Shown piece by piece: positions 38,630-48,400 of a DNA stretch of 64,000 nt. This stretch comes from Oligella urethralis DSM 7531 (GTDB taxonomy: Bacteria; Pseudomonadota; Gammaproteobacteria; Burkholderiales; Burkholderiaceae_B). The first letter of the stretch is position 1; each line of letters begins with the position of its first letter. A program made the translations under genes and the position numbers. The stretch is from the NCBI RefSeq assembly GCF_000372065.1, contig NZ_AQVB01000009.1, forward strand, positions 1 to 64,000. The letters are read 5' to 3'. The notes beneath the pieces are model-generated. The model was not told the origin of the DNA. It saw nothing but the letters and a program-made list of their open reading frames with translations, and made no database searches.

Positions 38630-40384
38630 TTAATTTATTGCTCCATTTTGTGAAATTGAGTTATCAGCTTTTCTATAACAGGGAATTCTGAATGTAAATA
38701 TTGTACCGCCACTAGGATTATTTTCAGCCCATAATCTACCGCGGTGTGATTCTATAATTGAGCGACAGATATTTAAGCCAATACCTAGCCCCTCTTTTTT
38801 GGTACTGTAAAAGGGTTCAAATAAGCGTTCAGGATCCTTGAGGCCATGGCCACTATCAATGACTTGCACCTGAATTTCTAAGCCCACTTGGGATATATTC
38901 ACATACAGTGTCTCGTGCTCACTTTGACTCATCGCTTCGATGCCATTTTTAACCAGATTTAGGAGTACCTGCTCAATTAATATTGGATCGGCATAGACCT
39001 CAGGCAGGTCCTCGGGCAGATTCACCTCAATTTGCTTACTATATTTGCGACTTTCAAAAAAAGCTAAATCCATTGTGTTTTCAACTATGGTATCAATTTT
39101 AACGGCTTGACGTTCGGGCTCATTACGGCGCACAAAATCACGGATACGACCGATAATTCGTCCGGCCCGTTCGGCTTGAGAAACGGATTTATCCAGCACC
39201 TGTAATAAGCGCTCTTGATCCAGATGCTCACTTTTAATTAAGGCGGCAATGGCTGAGTTGTAATTGACAATGGCAGTGAGTGGCTGATTCAGCTCATGGG
39301 CCAAAGAACTTGCCATTTCGCCCAGTGTGCTTAAACGGCCGCTTAACTGCACCTTTTCCTGCTGCGCACTGAGTTTTTGCTCATACTCACGGCGCTGAGA
39401 AATATCACGTGCTACTTGTAAACGTACCTTACGCCCATCAGTCCAGTTTAAGGTGCGATGTTGCACTTCAAACCAGGCACCGATCTGTGCGATGTAGAGC
39501 TCGTTATTTGCCAAGGGATCATTTTCATGATGTGCGGTGGCGGCATTATAAAGTAAGGTATGGCCATGTGCTTCTGAACCCCAAAGTCGACGATAGGTAC
39601 GATTGGCAAAGAGTAGTTCGGTGCCATTGGGCGTATCGGCGACTACCGAAATCGTATCATCCAGACTTTCCAATACTGTCATAAAGCGTTCGTGCGCTGC
39701 TGTTAAAGCCTCACGAATACGCTTAGGCTCCGTAATATCGGTCATTGAGGTCATCCAACCGATTTGTTCACCATTTGGGTCCATCAGCGGGGACACATAC
39801 AGACGGGCCGTAAAAATAGAGCCGTCCCGGCGCTTTGCCTCCATCTCCATGCCCGAGCTTGGGGTCTTGCCACTTAAGACGATATCTAGGTATTTCTCAT
39901 GTTGTTCGAACTTATCCTCCACCCAATAGGGATAGGGGAAAAGCGTGCCTAGTAATTCAGATTCATTCCATCCAACCATACGGCAAAAAGCGGGATTCAC
40001 ATACACCACACGACCCTGCAAATCTAAAACGCGCATCCCGGTGGACATGGAGTTTTCCATGGCACGTCTAAAGGTGGTTTCTAAAAAGAGCTGCTCCTCA
40101 GCCTCAGAGCGGATACGGGTGTAATGCCACAGGGTTAGTAAACTGATGACGATGGTAAATGACATGGCCACCACCAGAAAAATCAATAACTGGTGCCTGA
40201 CCTCCTCCGTGTTTGAATAGAGAATGGCGTGCTGATGTTGAATCTTTTGAATTGCCATAAAGGCAAAAATCACTAAGACATAGAGCACTAATACAAAGAC
40301 CGGAATGATCCAATGCATTCTACGCTTATTTTCGTTTTTAAGCGTTTGGGGCAAAATAAGCGAAAGATGGGAGTTTGACGCCAT
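38630..40384 (-). CDS. Membrane PAS-domain sensor histidine kinase
   Basis: A 584-residue kinase. Two hydrophobic segments (about 23-46 and 66-88) flank a short periplasmic loop. A PAS domain (~125-240, with AMENSMSTGMRVLDLQGRVVYVNPAFCRMVGW) is followed by a second PAS (~240-350). The HisKA domain has the phospho-accepting His in ASSLAHELNQPLTAIVNY. The ATPase domain has the N-box NLVKNGIEAM and G-box GLGIGLNICRSIIESHRG. It resembles FixL/DctS-type kinases but has no heme-binding evidence. It pairs with the regulator downstream and is divergent from aceE. Confidence 0.9.
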   Translation of the reverse strand: MASNSHLSLILPQTLKNENKRRMHWIIPVFVLVLYVLVIFAFMAIQKIQHQHAILYSNTEEVRHQLLIFLVVAMSFTIVISLLTLWHYTRIRSEAEEQLFLETTFRRAMENSMSTGMRVLDLQGRVVYVNPAFCRMVGWNESELLGTLFPYPYWVEDKFEQHEKYLDIVLSGKTPSSGMEMEAKRRDGSIFTARLYVSPLMDPNGEQIGWMTSMTDITEPKRIREALTAAHERFMTVLESLDDTISVVADTPNGTELLFANRTYRRLWGSEAHGHTLLYNAATAHHENDPLANNELYIAQIGAWFEVQHRTLNWTDGRKVRLQVARDISQRREYEQKLSAQQEKVQLSGRLSTLGEMASSLAHELNQPLTAIVNYNSAIAALIKSEHLDQERLLQVLDKSVSQAERAGRIIGRIRDFVRRNEPERQAVKIDTIVENTMDLAFFESRKYSKQIEVNLPEDLPEVYADPILIEQVLLNLVKNGIEAMSQSEHETLYVNISQVGLEIQVQVIDSGHGLKDPERLFEPFYSTKKEGLGIGLNICRSIIESHRGRLWAENNPSGGTIFTFRIPCYRKADNSISQNGAIN

Positions 40385-40600
40385 ATCAATCTACTAAAAA
40401 CTACTCACTAAACCGTGTAAAAGGATTGTGATGCCGAAATTGTATATAAGCGTTTTATTTTAACAAGTTTAGTAAGACGAACTTAGTAAAGTAGGCAGCT
40501 TAAAAAAATACTTTATTGAGCTAGCTGAGTGTGCCGTTACGTGAAGTCTGAATTTGAATATTTCACTATGCAAAATATAATATTACAATATGAAAAATCC

Positions 40601-40628
40601 TTGACAAAATATCGGTTTTTTCTAGAAT
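40601..40628 (+). promoter_or_regulatory. Strong sigma70-type promoter for the PDH operon
   Basis: TTGACA at 40601-40606 and TAGAAT at 40623-40628, 16 bases apart, lie inside an AT-rich patch. Transcription would start near 40635 and leave a ~160-base leader before aceE (ATG 40794, RBS AGAGGAG). A GACAG-TG-CTGTC inverted repeat (40670-40681) lies in the leader. Nothing else in 40385-40600 looks like a gene. Confidence 0.7.
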
Positions 40629-40793
40629 TAGCCTGTACGAGTTTAAATTTGTTTGAGGTTAATCATTAGGACAGTGCTGTCTTAGGTATTTAACCGATCG
40701 CATTTTTAATTAAAGTTGTATATCCTATAAATTATTAAAGTCATTTTATGAATTAGCGATGACTTAATTCAACCACTATTAGAGGAGTCTCGA

Positions 40794-43490
40794 ATGGATA
40801 AAGATTATTCGGCAACCAGTATTCCAGATATTGATGAGGTCGAAACCCAGGAATGGTTGGAATCGTTGGAGGCGGTATTAGACCGTGAGGGTACAGAGAG
40901 AGCGCACTTTTTAATCGAGAAGCTAACGGATTTAGCACGCCGTTCGGGTTCAAATATCCCTTATTCTCCTTATACAGCCTATTTAAATACCATTCCTCCT
41001 GGGCAGGAGCCACCTAATCCGGGTAACTTAGAATTGGAAGCACGCATTCGTGCCTATATTCGTTGGAACTCTGTGGCAATGGTGGTAAAAGCTAATCTTC
41101 ATGAAACTGAGGGTGGCGGTGGTTTAGGTGGCCATATGGCTTCATACGCTTCTTTAGCGACCATGATCGAAAGTGGTCAAAACCATTTCTGGCATGCTGA
41201 GTCTGAGGACCATGGCGGCGACTTGGTGTATTTCCAAGGTCATTCTTCACCGGGTATTTACGGTCGTGCTTATTTAGAGGGCCGTATTAGTGAGGAGCAG
41301 TTGGATAACTTCCGTCAGGAGGTTGATGGTAAGGGTCTATCTTCTTATCCTCACCCGCACCTAATGCCTGATTTCTGGCAGTTTCCGACGGTATCCATGG
41401 GCTTAGGCCCGATGATGGCGATTTATCAGGCGCGTTTCTTAAAGTATTTACATGCACGTGGCATTGCCGATACCTCTAAGCGTAAGGTTTGGGTATTCTG
41501 CGGTGATGGTGAGATGGATGAGCCAGAGTCTTTAGGCGCGATTGGTCTGGCTGCGCGTGAAAAACTGGATAATTTGATCTTTGTGATTAACTGCAACCTG
41601 CAGCGTCTAGATGGTCCAGTACGTGGTAACGGCAAAATCATCCAAGAGCTTGAGGGTGAATTCCGTGGTTCTGGTTGGAATGTGATTAAGCTGATTTGGG
41701 GTAGCTATTGGGATCCATTATTGGCGCGCGATAAGGATGGCATTTTACGCAAGGTGATGGAAGAGACCATTGATGGTGAATACCAAGCCTATAAGGCCAA
41801 TGACGGTGCTTATGTGCGCAAGCATTTCTTCGGCAAGGATCCACGTCTTTTAGAGATGGTTAGCCGCATGAGTGATGAGCAGATTTGGCGTTTAAATCGC
41901 GGCGGTCACGATCCTAACAAGGTATATGCTGCCTTTGATGCGGCGATGAAAACTGAGGGTCAGCCCACAGTGATTCTTGCCAAAACGATTAAAGGCTATG
42001 CCTTGGGTGAAACAGTTCAGGGTAAGAACCCTTCGCATCAGCAAAAGAAACTAGAGGAAGAGGCGTTACGTGATTTACGTGATCGCTTAAATATTCCTAT
42101 TCCAGATGACAAGATTAGCGAAATTCCATACTTCCGTCCATCTGAAGACTCTGCCGAAATGCGTTACTTGCGTGAGCGACGTGAGCAGTTAGGCGGTTTT
42201 TATCCGCGCCGTCGTCGTGATGCTGATGAGCGCTTAACGGTACCGGGCCTAGAGTACTTTAAATCGGTGACTGAGCCCACGCCAGAAGGGCGTGAGATGT
42301 CTACGACACAAGCCTTTGTGCGTTTCTTAAACCAATTGCTACGGGATAAGCAATTAGGTCATCGGGTGGTGCCGATTTTATCGGATGAGGGTCGTACCTT
42401 TGGGATGGAGGGTTTATTCCGTCAAATCGGTATTTATGCCCCAGAGGGTCAGAAGTATACGCCGGTCGATAAAGATCAAGTGATGTACTATCGTGAATCA
42501 GAATCCGGTCAGCTTTTACAAGAGGGTATTACCGAAGCGGGTGCGACGTGTTCGTGGATTGCAGCAGCCACGTCTTACTCTACCAGTAATCGCATTATGA
42601 TTCCGTTCTTTGTGTATTACTCAATGTTCGGCTTCCAACGTGTGGGCGATTTATTGTGGGCGGCCGGTGATATTCAAGCGCGCGGCTTCTTATTGGGTGG
42701 TACCGCAGGTCGAACCACGCTTAACGGCGAGGGCTTGCAGCACGAAGACGGTCATAGCTTATTGCTATCTTCTACCATTCCGAATTGTGTATCCTACGAT
42801 CCCGCCTTTGGTCATGAGGTGGCTGTAATTATGCAGCATGGTCTAAAACGTATGGTTCAGGATCAGGAAAATGTCTTCTACTACATCACCTTGATGAATG
42901 AAAACTATGCTATGCCTGGTCTTAAAGCGGGTGATGAAGAGGGCATCCTCAAGGGTATGTATCGCTTTAGCGAGGGCAAAGGCGGTGAGCACAAGGTTAA
43001 CTTACTCGGTTCTGGTACGATTTTGCGTGAAAGCATTGCAGCGCAAAAGCTACTCGAAGAGGATTGGGGGGTTGCCGCTGATGTGTGGAGTGTGACTAGC
43101 TTTACCGAGTTACGTCGCGAGGGTTTAGATGTTAATCGTCAAAACTTATTAAATCCAACCGCAACACAAAAAGTGCCTTATGTGACGCAATTATTAAGTG
43201 AGTCTGAAGGCCCCATTATTGCAAGCACCGACTATATGAAGGCGGTGGCCGATCAGATCCGCGAATTTATCCCTCAAGGGCGTAGCTACCGTGTCTTGGG
43301 TACGGACGGTTTTGGTCGCTCTGATTTCCGTCATCAGCTGCGTAAACACTTTGAAGTGGATCGCTATTTTATTACCTTAGCGGCACTCAGAAGCTTAGCG
43401 GATGAGGGTAAGATTCCAATGGATAAAGTGGTTGAGGCCATTGATATATATGGCATCGATGCGAATAAACCTAACCCACATCACGCTTAA
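40794..43490 (+). CDS. aceE: Pyruvate dehydrogenase E1 component AceE
   Basis: The thiamine-diphosphate-dependent subunit that decarboxylates pyruvate in the PDH complex. The 898 residues fit the homodimeric E1 type of Gram-negative bacteria (E. coli 887). The TPP-binding motif begins GDGEMDEPES and continues to NCNLQRLDGPV. Substrate-side blocks include HLHETEGGGGLGGHMASYAS-like sequence (LHETEGGGGLGGHMAS) and GQNHFWHA. The start has an excellent RBS (AGAGGAG then ATG). It is first in aceE-aceF-lpdA, 15 bp before aceF. Confidence 0.97.
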   Translation: MDKDYSATSIPDIDEVETQEWLESLEAVLDREGTERAHFLIEKLTDLARRSGSNIPYSPYTAYLNTIPPGQEPPNPGNLELEARIRAYIRWNSVAMVVKANLHETEGGGGLGGHMASYASLATMIESGQNHFWHAESEDHGGDLVYFQGHSSPGIYGRAYLEGRISEEQLDNFRQEVDGKGLSSYPHPHLMPDFWQFPTVSMGLGPMMAIYQARFLKYLHARGIADTSKRKVWVFCGDGEMDEPESLGAIGLAAREKLDNLIFVINCNLQRLDGPVRGNGKIIQELEGEFRGSGWNVIKLIWGSYWDPLLARDKDGILRKVMEETIDGEYQAYKANDGAYVRKHFFGKDPRLLEMVSRMSDEQIWRLNRGGHDPNKVYAAFDAAMKTEGQPTVILAKTIKGYALGETVQGKNPSHQQKKLEEEALRDLRDRLNIPIPDDKISEIPYFRPSEDSAEMRYLRERREQLGGFYPRRRRDADERLTVPGLEYFKSVTEPTPEGREMSTTQAFVRFLNQLLRDKQLGHRVVPILSDEGRTFGMEGLFRQIGIYAPEGQKYTPVDKDQVMYYRESESGQLLQEGITEAGATCSWIAAATSYSTSNRIMIPFFVYYSMFGFQRVGDLLWAAGDIQARGFLLGGTAGRTTLNGEGLQHEDGHSLLLSSTIPNCVSYDPAFGHEVAVIMQHGLKRMVQDQENVFYYITLMNENYAMPGLKAGDEEGILKGMYRFSEGKGGEHKVNLLGSGTILRESIAAQKLLEEDWGVAADVWSVTSFTELRREGLDVNRQNLLNPTATQKVPYVTQLLSESEGPIIASTDYMKAVADQIREFIPQGRSYRVLGTDGFGRSDFRHQLRKHFEVDRYFITLAALRSLADEGKIPMDKVVEAIDIYGIDANKPNPHHA

Positions 43491-43505
43491 TGGAGAAACA
43501 TCAAG

Positions 43506-45218
43506 ATGAGTAACTTAATTGAAGTTAAAGTTCCTGACATCGGCGATTTCGATGAAGTGGATGTGATCGAGGTGCTAGTGGCCGAGGGTGACCGTATTGA
43601 GGAGGATCAAAGTCTGATTACGGTTGAATCCGATAAAGCATCCATGGAAATTCCTTCGTCTGCTGCGGGTATTGTTAAATCGCTTAAAGTTAAGGTCGGC
43701 GATAAGGTGAGCGAAGGTACGGTATTACTTGAGCTTGAGCCAGATGCCGGGGCAGCATCTGCATCTGAGCCAAGCGCCACAGCTGAGAATAAAGCGAGTA
43801 CTGAGACGGCAGCCGACACTTCAGCGTCTGTAGCAGCGGCTTCAGCGTCTGCCGCGCCAGCTGATGCGAGTGGTGGGGTGGTGCAGGTCGTCGTACCTGA
43901 TATTGGTGATTTTGATGAAGTCGATGTGATTGAAGTCTTAGTCAATGAGGGTGATACCGTTCAAGAGGAGCAAAGCCTGATTACGGTTGAATCTGATAAG
44001 GCTTCGATGGAGATCCCAAGCAGCCATGCCGGTCGAGTTGTGGCACTACGGGTTAAGGTAGGCGATAAGGTTGCCAAGGGTAGCTTGATTCTTGAGTTGG
44101 CAGCAGCGGGTGGCTCCGAGGCTGCAGCACCAGTAGCGTCGACCGTTGCCCCTACGCCAGCAGCAGCCGAACCTACAGCAGTCAAAGCGCCAACCGAGGC
44201 AACACACGCTTATCCAATTCAGCGTGCTGAGTTAGGTGATGATAGGGAATCGCCTACGGCTTCCTATGCCTTATCAGCTCAGGAATTCCGTAATTTACCG
44301 CATGCCTCACCATCGGTCAGAAAGTTTGCCCGTGAGTTGGGTGTTGACTTAACCGCTGTGAACGGTACAGGTTCGCGTGGCCGAATTGTGTTGGATGACG
44401 TCCGTCAATTCGTTAAAAACGCCTTATCCGTTGGCTTTAGCCAGCCAAGTGCAACCACTGAAACTAAAGCGGTTGCTGGTGGTGGTCTACAAGTGCTTGA
44501 TTGGCCGAAGATTGACTTTGCTAAATTTGGTGAGGTTGAAACACAGCCATTGTCACGGATTAAGAAGATTTCAGGTGCTAATCTTCACCGTAACTGGGTC
44601 ATGATCCCTCATGTGACTAACAATGACAAAGCGGATATTACCGAGCTAGAGGAATTCCGTAAATTAATGAACAAAGAGCATGAGCGTGAAGGGGTGCGTT
44701 TCACCATGCTGGCCTTCTTAATCAAGGCCGTGGTCGCCACCTTGAAGAAATTCCCAGAGTTTAACGCCTCATTAGATGGTGATAACTTGGTGCTTAAGAA
44801 GTATTACCATATTGGTTTTGCTGCTGATACGCCAAATGGCTTAGTCGTGCCTGTACTGCGGGATGCGGATCAGAAGTCGATCGTTGAGATTGCGATAGAG
44901 ATGAATGAGTTAGCGAAGTCTGCTCGTGAGGGTAAGCTCTCACCAAGTCAAATGCAGGGCGGTTGCTTTACCATTTCTTCTTTAGGTGGTATTGGTGGTA
45001 CTGATTTTACGCCGATTATTAATGCCCCTGAGGTGGCGATTTTAGGCGTATCTCGTTCTGCTATCGAACCAGTTTGGAACGGTAAGGAGTTTATACCTCG
45101 TCTGATGTTGCCTCTCTCCTTATCCTATGATCACCGTGTGATTGACGGGGCAGCAGCAGCTCGTTTCAATGCGCATTTGGCTAAGCTGATGTCTGATTTC
45201 CGTCGCGTTTCACTTTAA
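43506..45218 (+). CDS. aceF: Dihydrolipoamide acetyltransferase AceF (E2)
   Basis: The core of the PDH complex. The 570 residues contain two lipoyl domains with lipoylation sites at Lys44 and Lys165 (both ESDKASMEIP), joined by Ala/Ser/Glu-rich linkers (to residue ~125 and ~245). A peripheral subunit-binding domain follows (HASPSVRKFARELGVDLTAVNGTGSRGRI). The catalytic acetyltransferase domain has the active-site His in SLSYDHRVIDGAAAARF. The linker repeats are low-complexity and the DNA there is repetitive. It overlaps no gene; lpdA starts 14 bp later. Confidence 0.96.
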   Translation: MSNLIEVKVPDIGDFDEVDVIEVLVAEGDRIEEDQSLITVESDKASMEIPSSAAGIVKSLKVKVGDKVSEGTVLLELEPDAGAASASEPSATAENKASTETAADTSASVAAASASAAPADASGGVVQVVVPDIGDFDEVDVIEVLVNEGDTVQEEQSLITVESDKASMEIPSSHAGRVVALRVKVGDKVAKGSLILELAAAGGSEAAAPVASTVAPTPAAAEPTAVKAPTEATHAYPIQRAELGDDRESPTASYALSAQEFRNLPHASPSVRKFARELGVDLTAVNGTGSRGRIVLDDVRQFVKNALSVGFSQPSATTETKAVAGGGLQVLDWPKIDFAKFGEVETQPLSRIKKISGANLHRNWVMIPHVTNNDKADITELEEFRKLMNKEHEREGVRFTMLAFLIKAVVATLKKFPEFNASLDGDNLVLKKYYHIGFAADTPNGLVVPVLRDADQKSIVEIAIEMNELAKSAREGKLSPSQMQGGCFTISSLGGIGGTDFTPIINAPEVAILGVSRSAIEPVWNGKEFIPRLMLPLSLSYDHRVIDGAAAARFNAHLAKLMSDFRRVSL

Positions 45219-45232
45219 GGGAGTAAAAAACA

Positions 45233-46993
45233 ATGAGTAAAATTGAAGTTGTTGTTCCCGATATCGGTGATTTCGATAATGTCGATGTGATTGAGGTTTT
45301 AGTCGAGGTCGGTGAGGAAATTCAAGTTGAGCAAAGCTTAATTACGGTTGAGTCAGATAAGGCCTCAATGGAAATCCCCTCATCGCATGCGGGTAAAATC
45401 GTTGATTTAGCGGTTAAGGTTGGCGATAAGGTGTCCCAAGGTAGCGTCTTATTGACGTTGGAAAGTACAGCGGCAGCGGAGACTGCCGATAGTAGCTCCA
45501 AATCAACGACTACCACTCAAGCGAGCGCCGCTGCGGCTCCGGCCAAAGCTGCTAGTGCGGCGGCAGTCAGCGCCAAAGCAGGTGAGGGCGCTTATGATGT
45601 GGTGGTACTTGGCGCAGGTCCTGGTGGTTACTCGGCAGCCTTTAGAGCGGCTGACTTGGGTCTCAAGGTGGCATTAATTGAGCGCTATTCAACCCTGGGC
45701 GGCGTCTGCTTAAATGTGGGTTGTATTCCATCTAAGGCTTTGTTACATAATGTCTCCGTACTTGAGGCGGCTAAGGGTTTATCTGCGGCGGGTATCCATT
45801 TTGCTGAACCGGAAGTGGATCTGGATAAGTTGCGCGAAGCTAAAGATCAAGTGATTAATAAGCTCACGGGTGGTCTTGCGTTTATGGCTAAGGCGCGCAA
45901 AGTAGAGGTGATCGTTGGTCATGCTAGCTTTAAGGATGATCATCACTTTGTGGTACAAAAGGAAGATGGCTCCTCACAAGAGGTGGCTTTCCATCATGCG
46001 ATTATTGCGGCTGGTAGTGAATCGGTTAAATTGCCATTCCTTCCTGAGGATGAGCGTATCGTCGACTCGACCGGTGCTCTGCAATTACGTCAACAACCTA
46101 AAAAAATGCTAGTCATTGGTGGCGGTATTATTGGTTTGGAAATGGCCACCGTGTATTCAGCGCTTGGTGCACGTATTGATGTGGTTGAAATGATGGATGG
46201 TTTATTTGCTGGTGCGGATAAGGATTTAAGCCGCGTTTGGCAAAAGCGTAATCAGCATCGCTTCGATAATTTAATGCTTAACACCAAAACTGTGAGTGCC
46301 GAAGCCAAGGAAGACGGTATTTATGTGAGCTTTGAAGGGGATAAGGCGCCAACAGAGCCGCAGCGCTATGACTTAGTGTTGCAGGCAGTGGGTCGTCGCC
46401 CTAATGGCGCTAAAATAGACGCCGATAAAGCTGGTGTTGCGGTGGATGAGCGCGGCTTTATTGCGGTAGATGCACAAATGCGCACCAATATACCGCATAT
46501 TTTTGCGATTGGTGATATTGTGGGGCAACCGATGTTGGCGCACAAGGCAGTGCATGAGGCGCATGTGGCGGCCGAGGTCATTGCCGGTAAGAAAACCGTG
46601 TTTGATGTGCGGGTGATTCCTTCTGTTGCCTATACCCATCCCGAAATTGCTTGGGCTGGTTTAACCGAGGAGCAAGCAAAAGCACAAGGGGTTAAGGTTG
46701 AAAAAGGCTTATTCCCATGGGCTGCTTCTGGTCGCGCTATTGCGAATGGCACCGAAGATGGTTTTACCAAGTTGTTATTTGATGCCGAAACTAAGCGCAT
46801 CCTGGGTGGGGCGATTGTGGGTGATCATGCCGGTGATTTAATTTCCGAGGTGTGTTTAGCCATTGAAATGGGGGCCGATATCGATGATATTGCTGCCACC
46901 ATTCATCCGCATCCAACCCTTGGTGAGTCTGTTGGTATGGCAGCAGAAGCGGCACATGGCGTTTGTACTGACTTACCGCCAGTAAAGCGTTAA
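45233..46993 (+). CDS. lpdA: Dihydrolipoamide dehydrogenase with N-terminal lipoyl domain (E3)
   Basis: Reoxidises dihydrolipoamide in the PDH complex. This 586-residue form carries an extra lipoyl domain (residues 1-80, Lys43 in ESDKASMEIP) before the FAD enzyme. The redox disulfide is Cys159/Cys164 in GGVCLNVGCIPSK; FAD and NAD loops are VVLGAGPGGYSAA and VIGGGIIGLEMA. The C-terminal catalytic pair is HPHPTLGE. Such lipoyl-E3 fusions are known in Neisseria- and Ralstonia-type betaproteobacteria. It is the last gene of the operon and is followed by a terminator. Confidence 0.96.
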   Translation: MSKIEVVVPDIGDFDNVDVIEVLVEVGEEIQVEQSLITVESDKASMEIPSSHAGKIVDLAVKVGDKVSQGSVLLTLESTAAAETADSSSKSTTTTQASAAAAPAKAASAAAVSAKAGEGAYDVVVLGAGPGGYSAAFRAADLGLKVALIERYSTLGGVCLNVGCIPSKALLHNVSVLEAAKGLSAAGIHFAEPEVDLDKLREAKDQVINKLTGGLAFMAKARKVEVIVGHASFKDDHHFVVQKEDGSSQEVAFHHAIIAAGSESVKLPFLPEDERIVDSTGALQLRQQPKKMLVIGGGIIGLEMATVYSALGARIDVVEMMDGLFAGADKDLSRVWQKRNQHRFDNLMLNTKTVSAEAKEDGIYVSFEGDKAPTEPQRYDLVLQAVGRRPNGAKIDADKAGVAVDERGFIAVDAQMRTNIPHIFAIGDIVGQPMLAHKAVHEAHVAAEVIAGKKTVFDVRVIPSVAYTHPEIAWAGLTEEQAKAQGVKVEKGLFPWAASGRAIANGTEDGFTKLLFDAETKRILGGAIVGDHAGDLISEVCLAIEMGADIDDIAATIHPHPTLGESVGMAAEAAHGVCTDLPPVKR

Positions 46994-47011
46994 AATAGAG
47001 CTGTTTAGGCT

Positions 47012-47062
47012 AAGCGTAAGGAGCTTTAATTAAACATTAAATGCCTCTTACGCTTTTTTTAT
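47012..47062 (+). terminator. Terminator after lpdA
   Basis: AAGCGTAAG (47012-47020) pairs with CTTACGCTT (47047-47055); the loop is 26 bases and a T run follows. It closes the PDH operon before folC. Confidence 0.8.
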
Positions 47063-47083
47063 TTTCTTAAATATCCGTAGTTA

Positions 47084-48382
47084 ATGAGCATCATCCCCAC
47101 CTCCCACAGCAGTCTTAGTACATGGCTAAGTTATTTAGAGCATTTACACCGTCAGGAAATTGATTTAGGTCTAGATCGAATTAAGCAAGTGGCAGCACGC
47201 CTACCCATCGAGTTAGATAGTATTAAAATAGTGGTCGGCGGCACCAATGGTAAGGGTTCCACCTGTGCTATGTTAGAGTCGATTTATTTGGCTGCTGGCT
47301 ATCGAGTGGGCTTATACACCTCACCCCATCTCATCCGCTTTAATGAGCGCATTCGTCTCAATGGCTTAGAAGCTAGCGATCAGCAAATTGTGGAGCAACT
47401 CGCCATCATTGAAGAAGCGCGTGGTGATATCAGTCTCAGTTATTTCGAATACACGACCTTAGCGGCGATACTGCTTTTTAAAGCAAACGATATACAGGTA
47501 TCGATTTTTGAGGTGGGCTTAGGCGGCCGGTTGGATGCGGTTAACATCATTGATGCCGATTGCTCGATTATCACGTCGATTGCGATTGATCATATTAATT
47601 ACTTGGGTGATACACGAGATCAAATCGCCTGGGAAAAAGCACATATTTATCGCCAGGGCAAAGTCGCCATCTGTGCCGATCCAGAGCCGCCACAAAGCTT
47701 AATTGATTATGCGCAGGAAATCGGCGCGGACTTACAGTTATTTGGACGTGATTTTAATTATACTGGCGATCAGATCCAGTGGACCTATATTGGTAAGAAT
47801 CAACGTCGCCACGCTTTAGCATATCCTGCCTTAAGAGGAGCCAATCAATTAATTAACGCAGCCGCTGCCTTGACAGCCGTTGAAGCGTTAAAAATGTCTG
47901 CACCAGTGCCGAATCAGTCGATTCGTGAGGGTTTATTAAGGGTTGAATTAGCAGGCCGTTTTCAAATCCTGCCAGGTCAACCAACCACGGTACTGGATGT
48001 GGCGCATAATCCACATGCGGCTGCCGTGCTACAGCATAATCTCCATGCCATGTCCTATTTCCCCTATACCACGGCGGTATTCGGTATGCTGGACGATAAG
48101 GACGTCAGCCAAGTCATTAAATGCTTGGAAAAAACGGTGGATTATTGGTATTGTGCAAGTTTATCCGGCACCCGTGGTGTCTCAGGACAGGCATTAGCTG
48201 ATAAAATAAACAGTTTAATCAGTAAAGACAAAGACGGCTTACCGGAGGTTAGGGTCTTTGATAGTCCACATCAGGCCTATGAAGCGGCCAAGGCTCGTAG
48301 CACCCCCGAAGACCGGATTGTGGTTTTTGGTTCATTTTTAACGGTCGCAGATGTGCTTGCGCATCTGCCATCATCGAATTAA
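47084..48382 (+). CDS. folC: Dihydrofolate/folylpolyglutamate synthase FolC
   Basis: Adds glutamate to dihydropteroate and extends folate polyglutamate tails. The 432 residues match the bifunctional FolC. The P-loop-like GGTNGKGSTCAMLESI, then YTSPHLIRFNERIRLNG, FEVGLGGRLDAVNIIDAD and DVAHNPHAAAVL are family blocks. It starts the conserved set folC-SPOR protein-cvpA-purF, as in E. coli. The ATG at 47084 lies in a sequence with no strong RBS. Confidence 0.95.
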   Translation: MSIIPTSHSSLSTWLSYLEHLHRQEIDLGLDRIKQVAARLPIELDSIKIVVGGTNGKGSTCAMLESIYLAAGYRVGLYTSPHLIRFNERIRLNGLEASDQQIVEQLAIIEEARGDISLSYFEYTTLAAILLFKANDIQVSIFEVGLGGRLDAVNIIDADCSIITSIAIDHINYLGDTRDQIAWEKAHIYRQGKVAICADPEPPQSLIDYAQEIGADLQLFGRDFNYTGDQIQWTYIGKNQRRHALAYPALRGANQLINAAAALTAVEALKMSAPVPNQSIREGLLRVELAGRFQILPGQPTTVLDVAHNPHAAAVLQHNLHAMSYFPYTTAVFGMLDDKDVSQVIKCLEKTVDYWYCASLSGTRGVSGQALADKINSLISKDKDGLPEVRVFDSPHQAYEAAKARSTPEDRIVVFGSFLTVADVLAHLPSSN

Positions 48383-48400
48383 TCTGAGGTTATAACTAGT

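Noticed and set aside
43741-44200. DNA repeats in aceF suggesting a mobile or CRISPR-like array
   Set aside because: They are the two homologous lipoyl domains and Ala-rich linkers of one protein. No CRISPR array was seen anywhere in the window.
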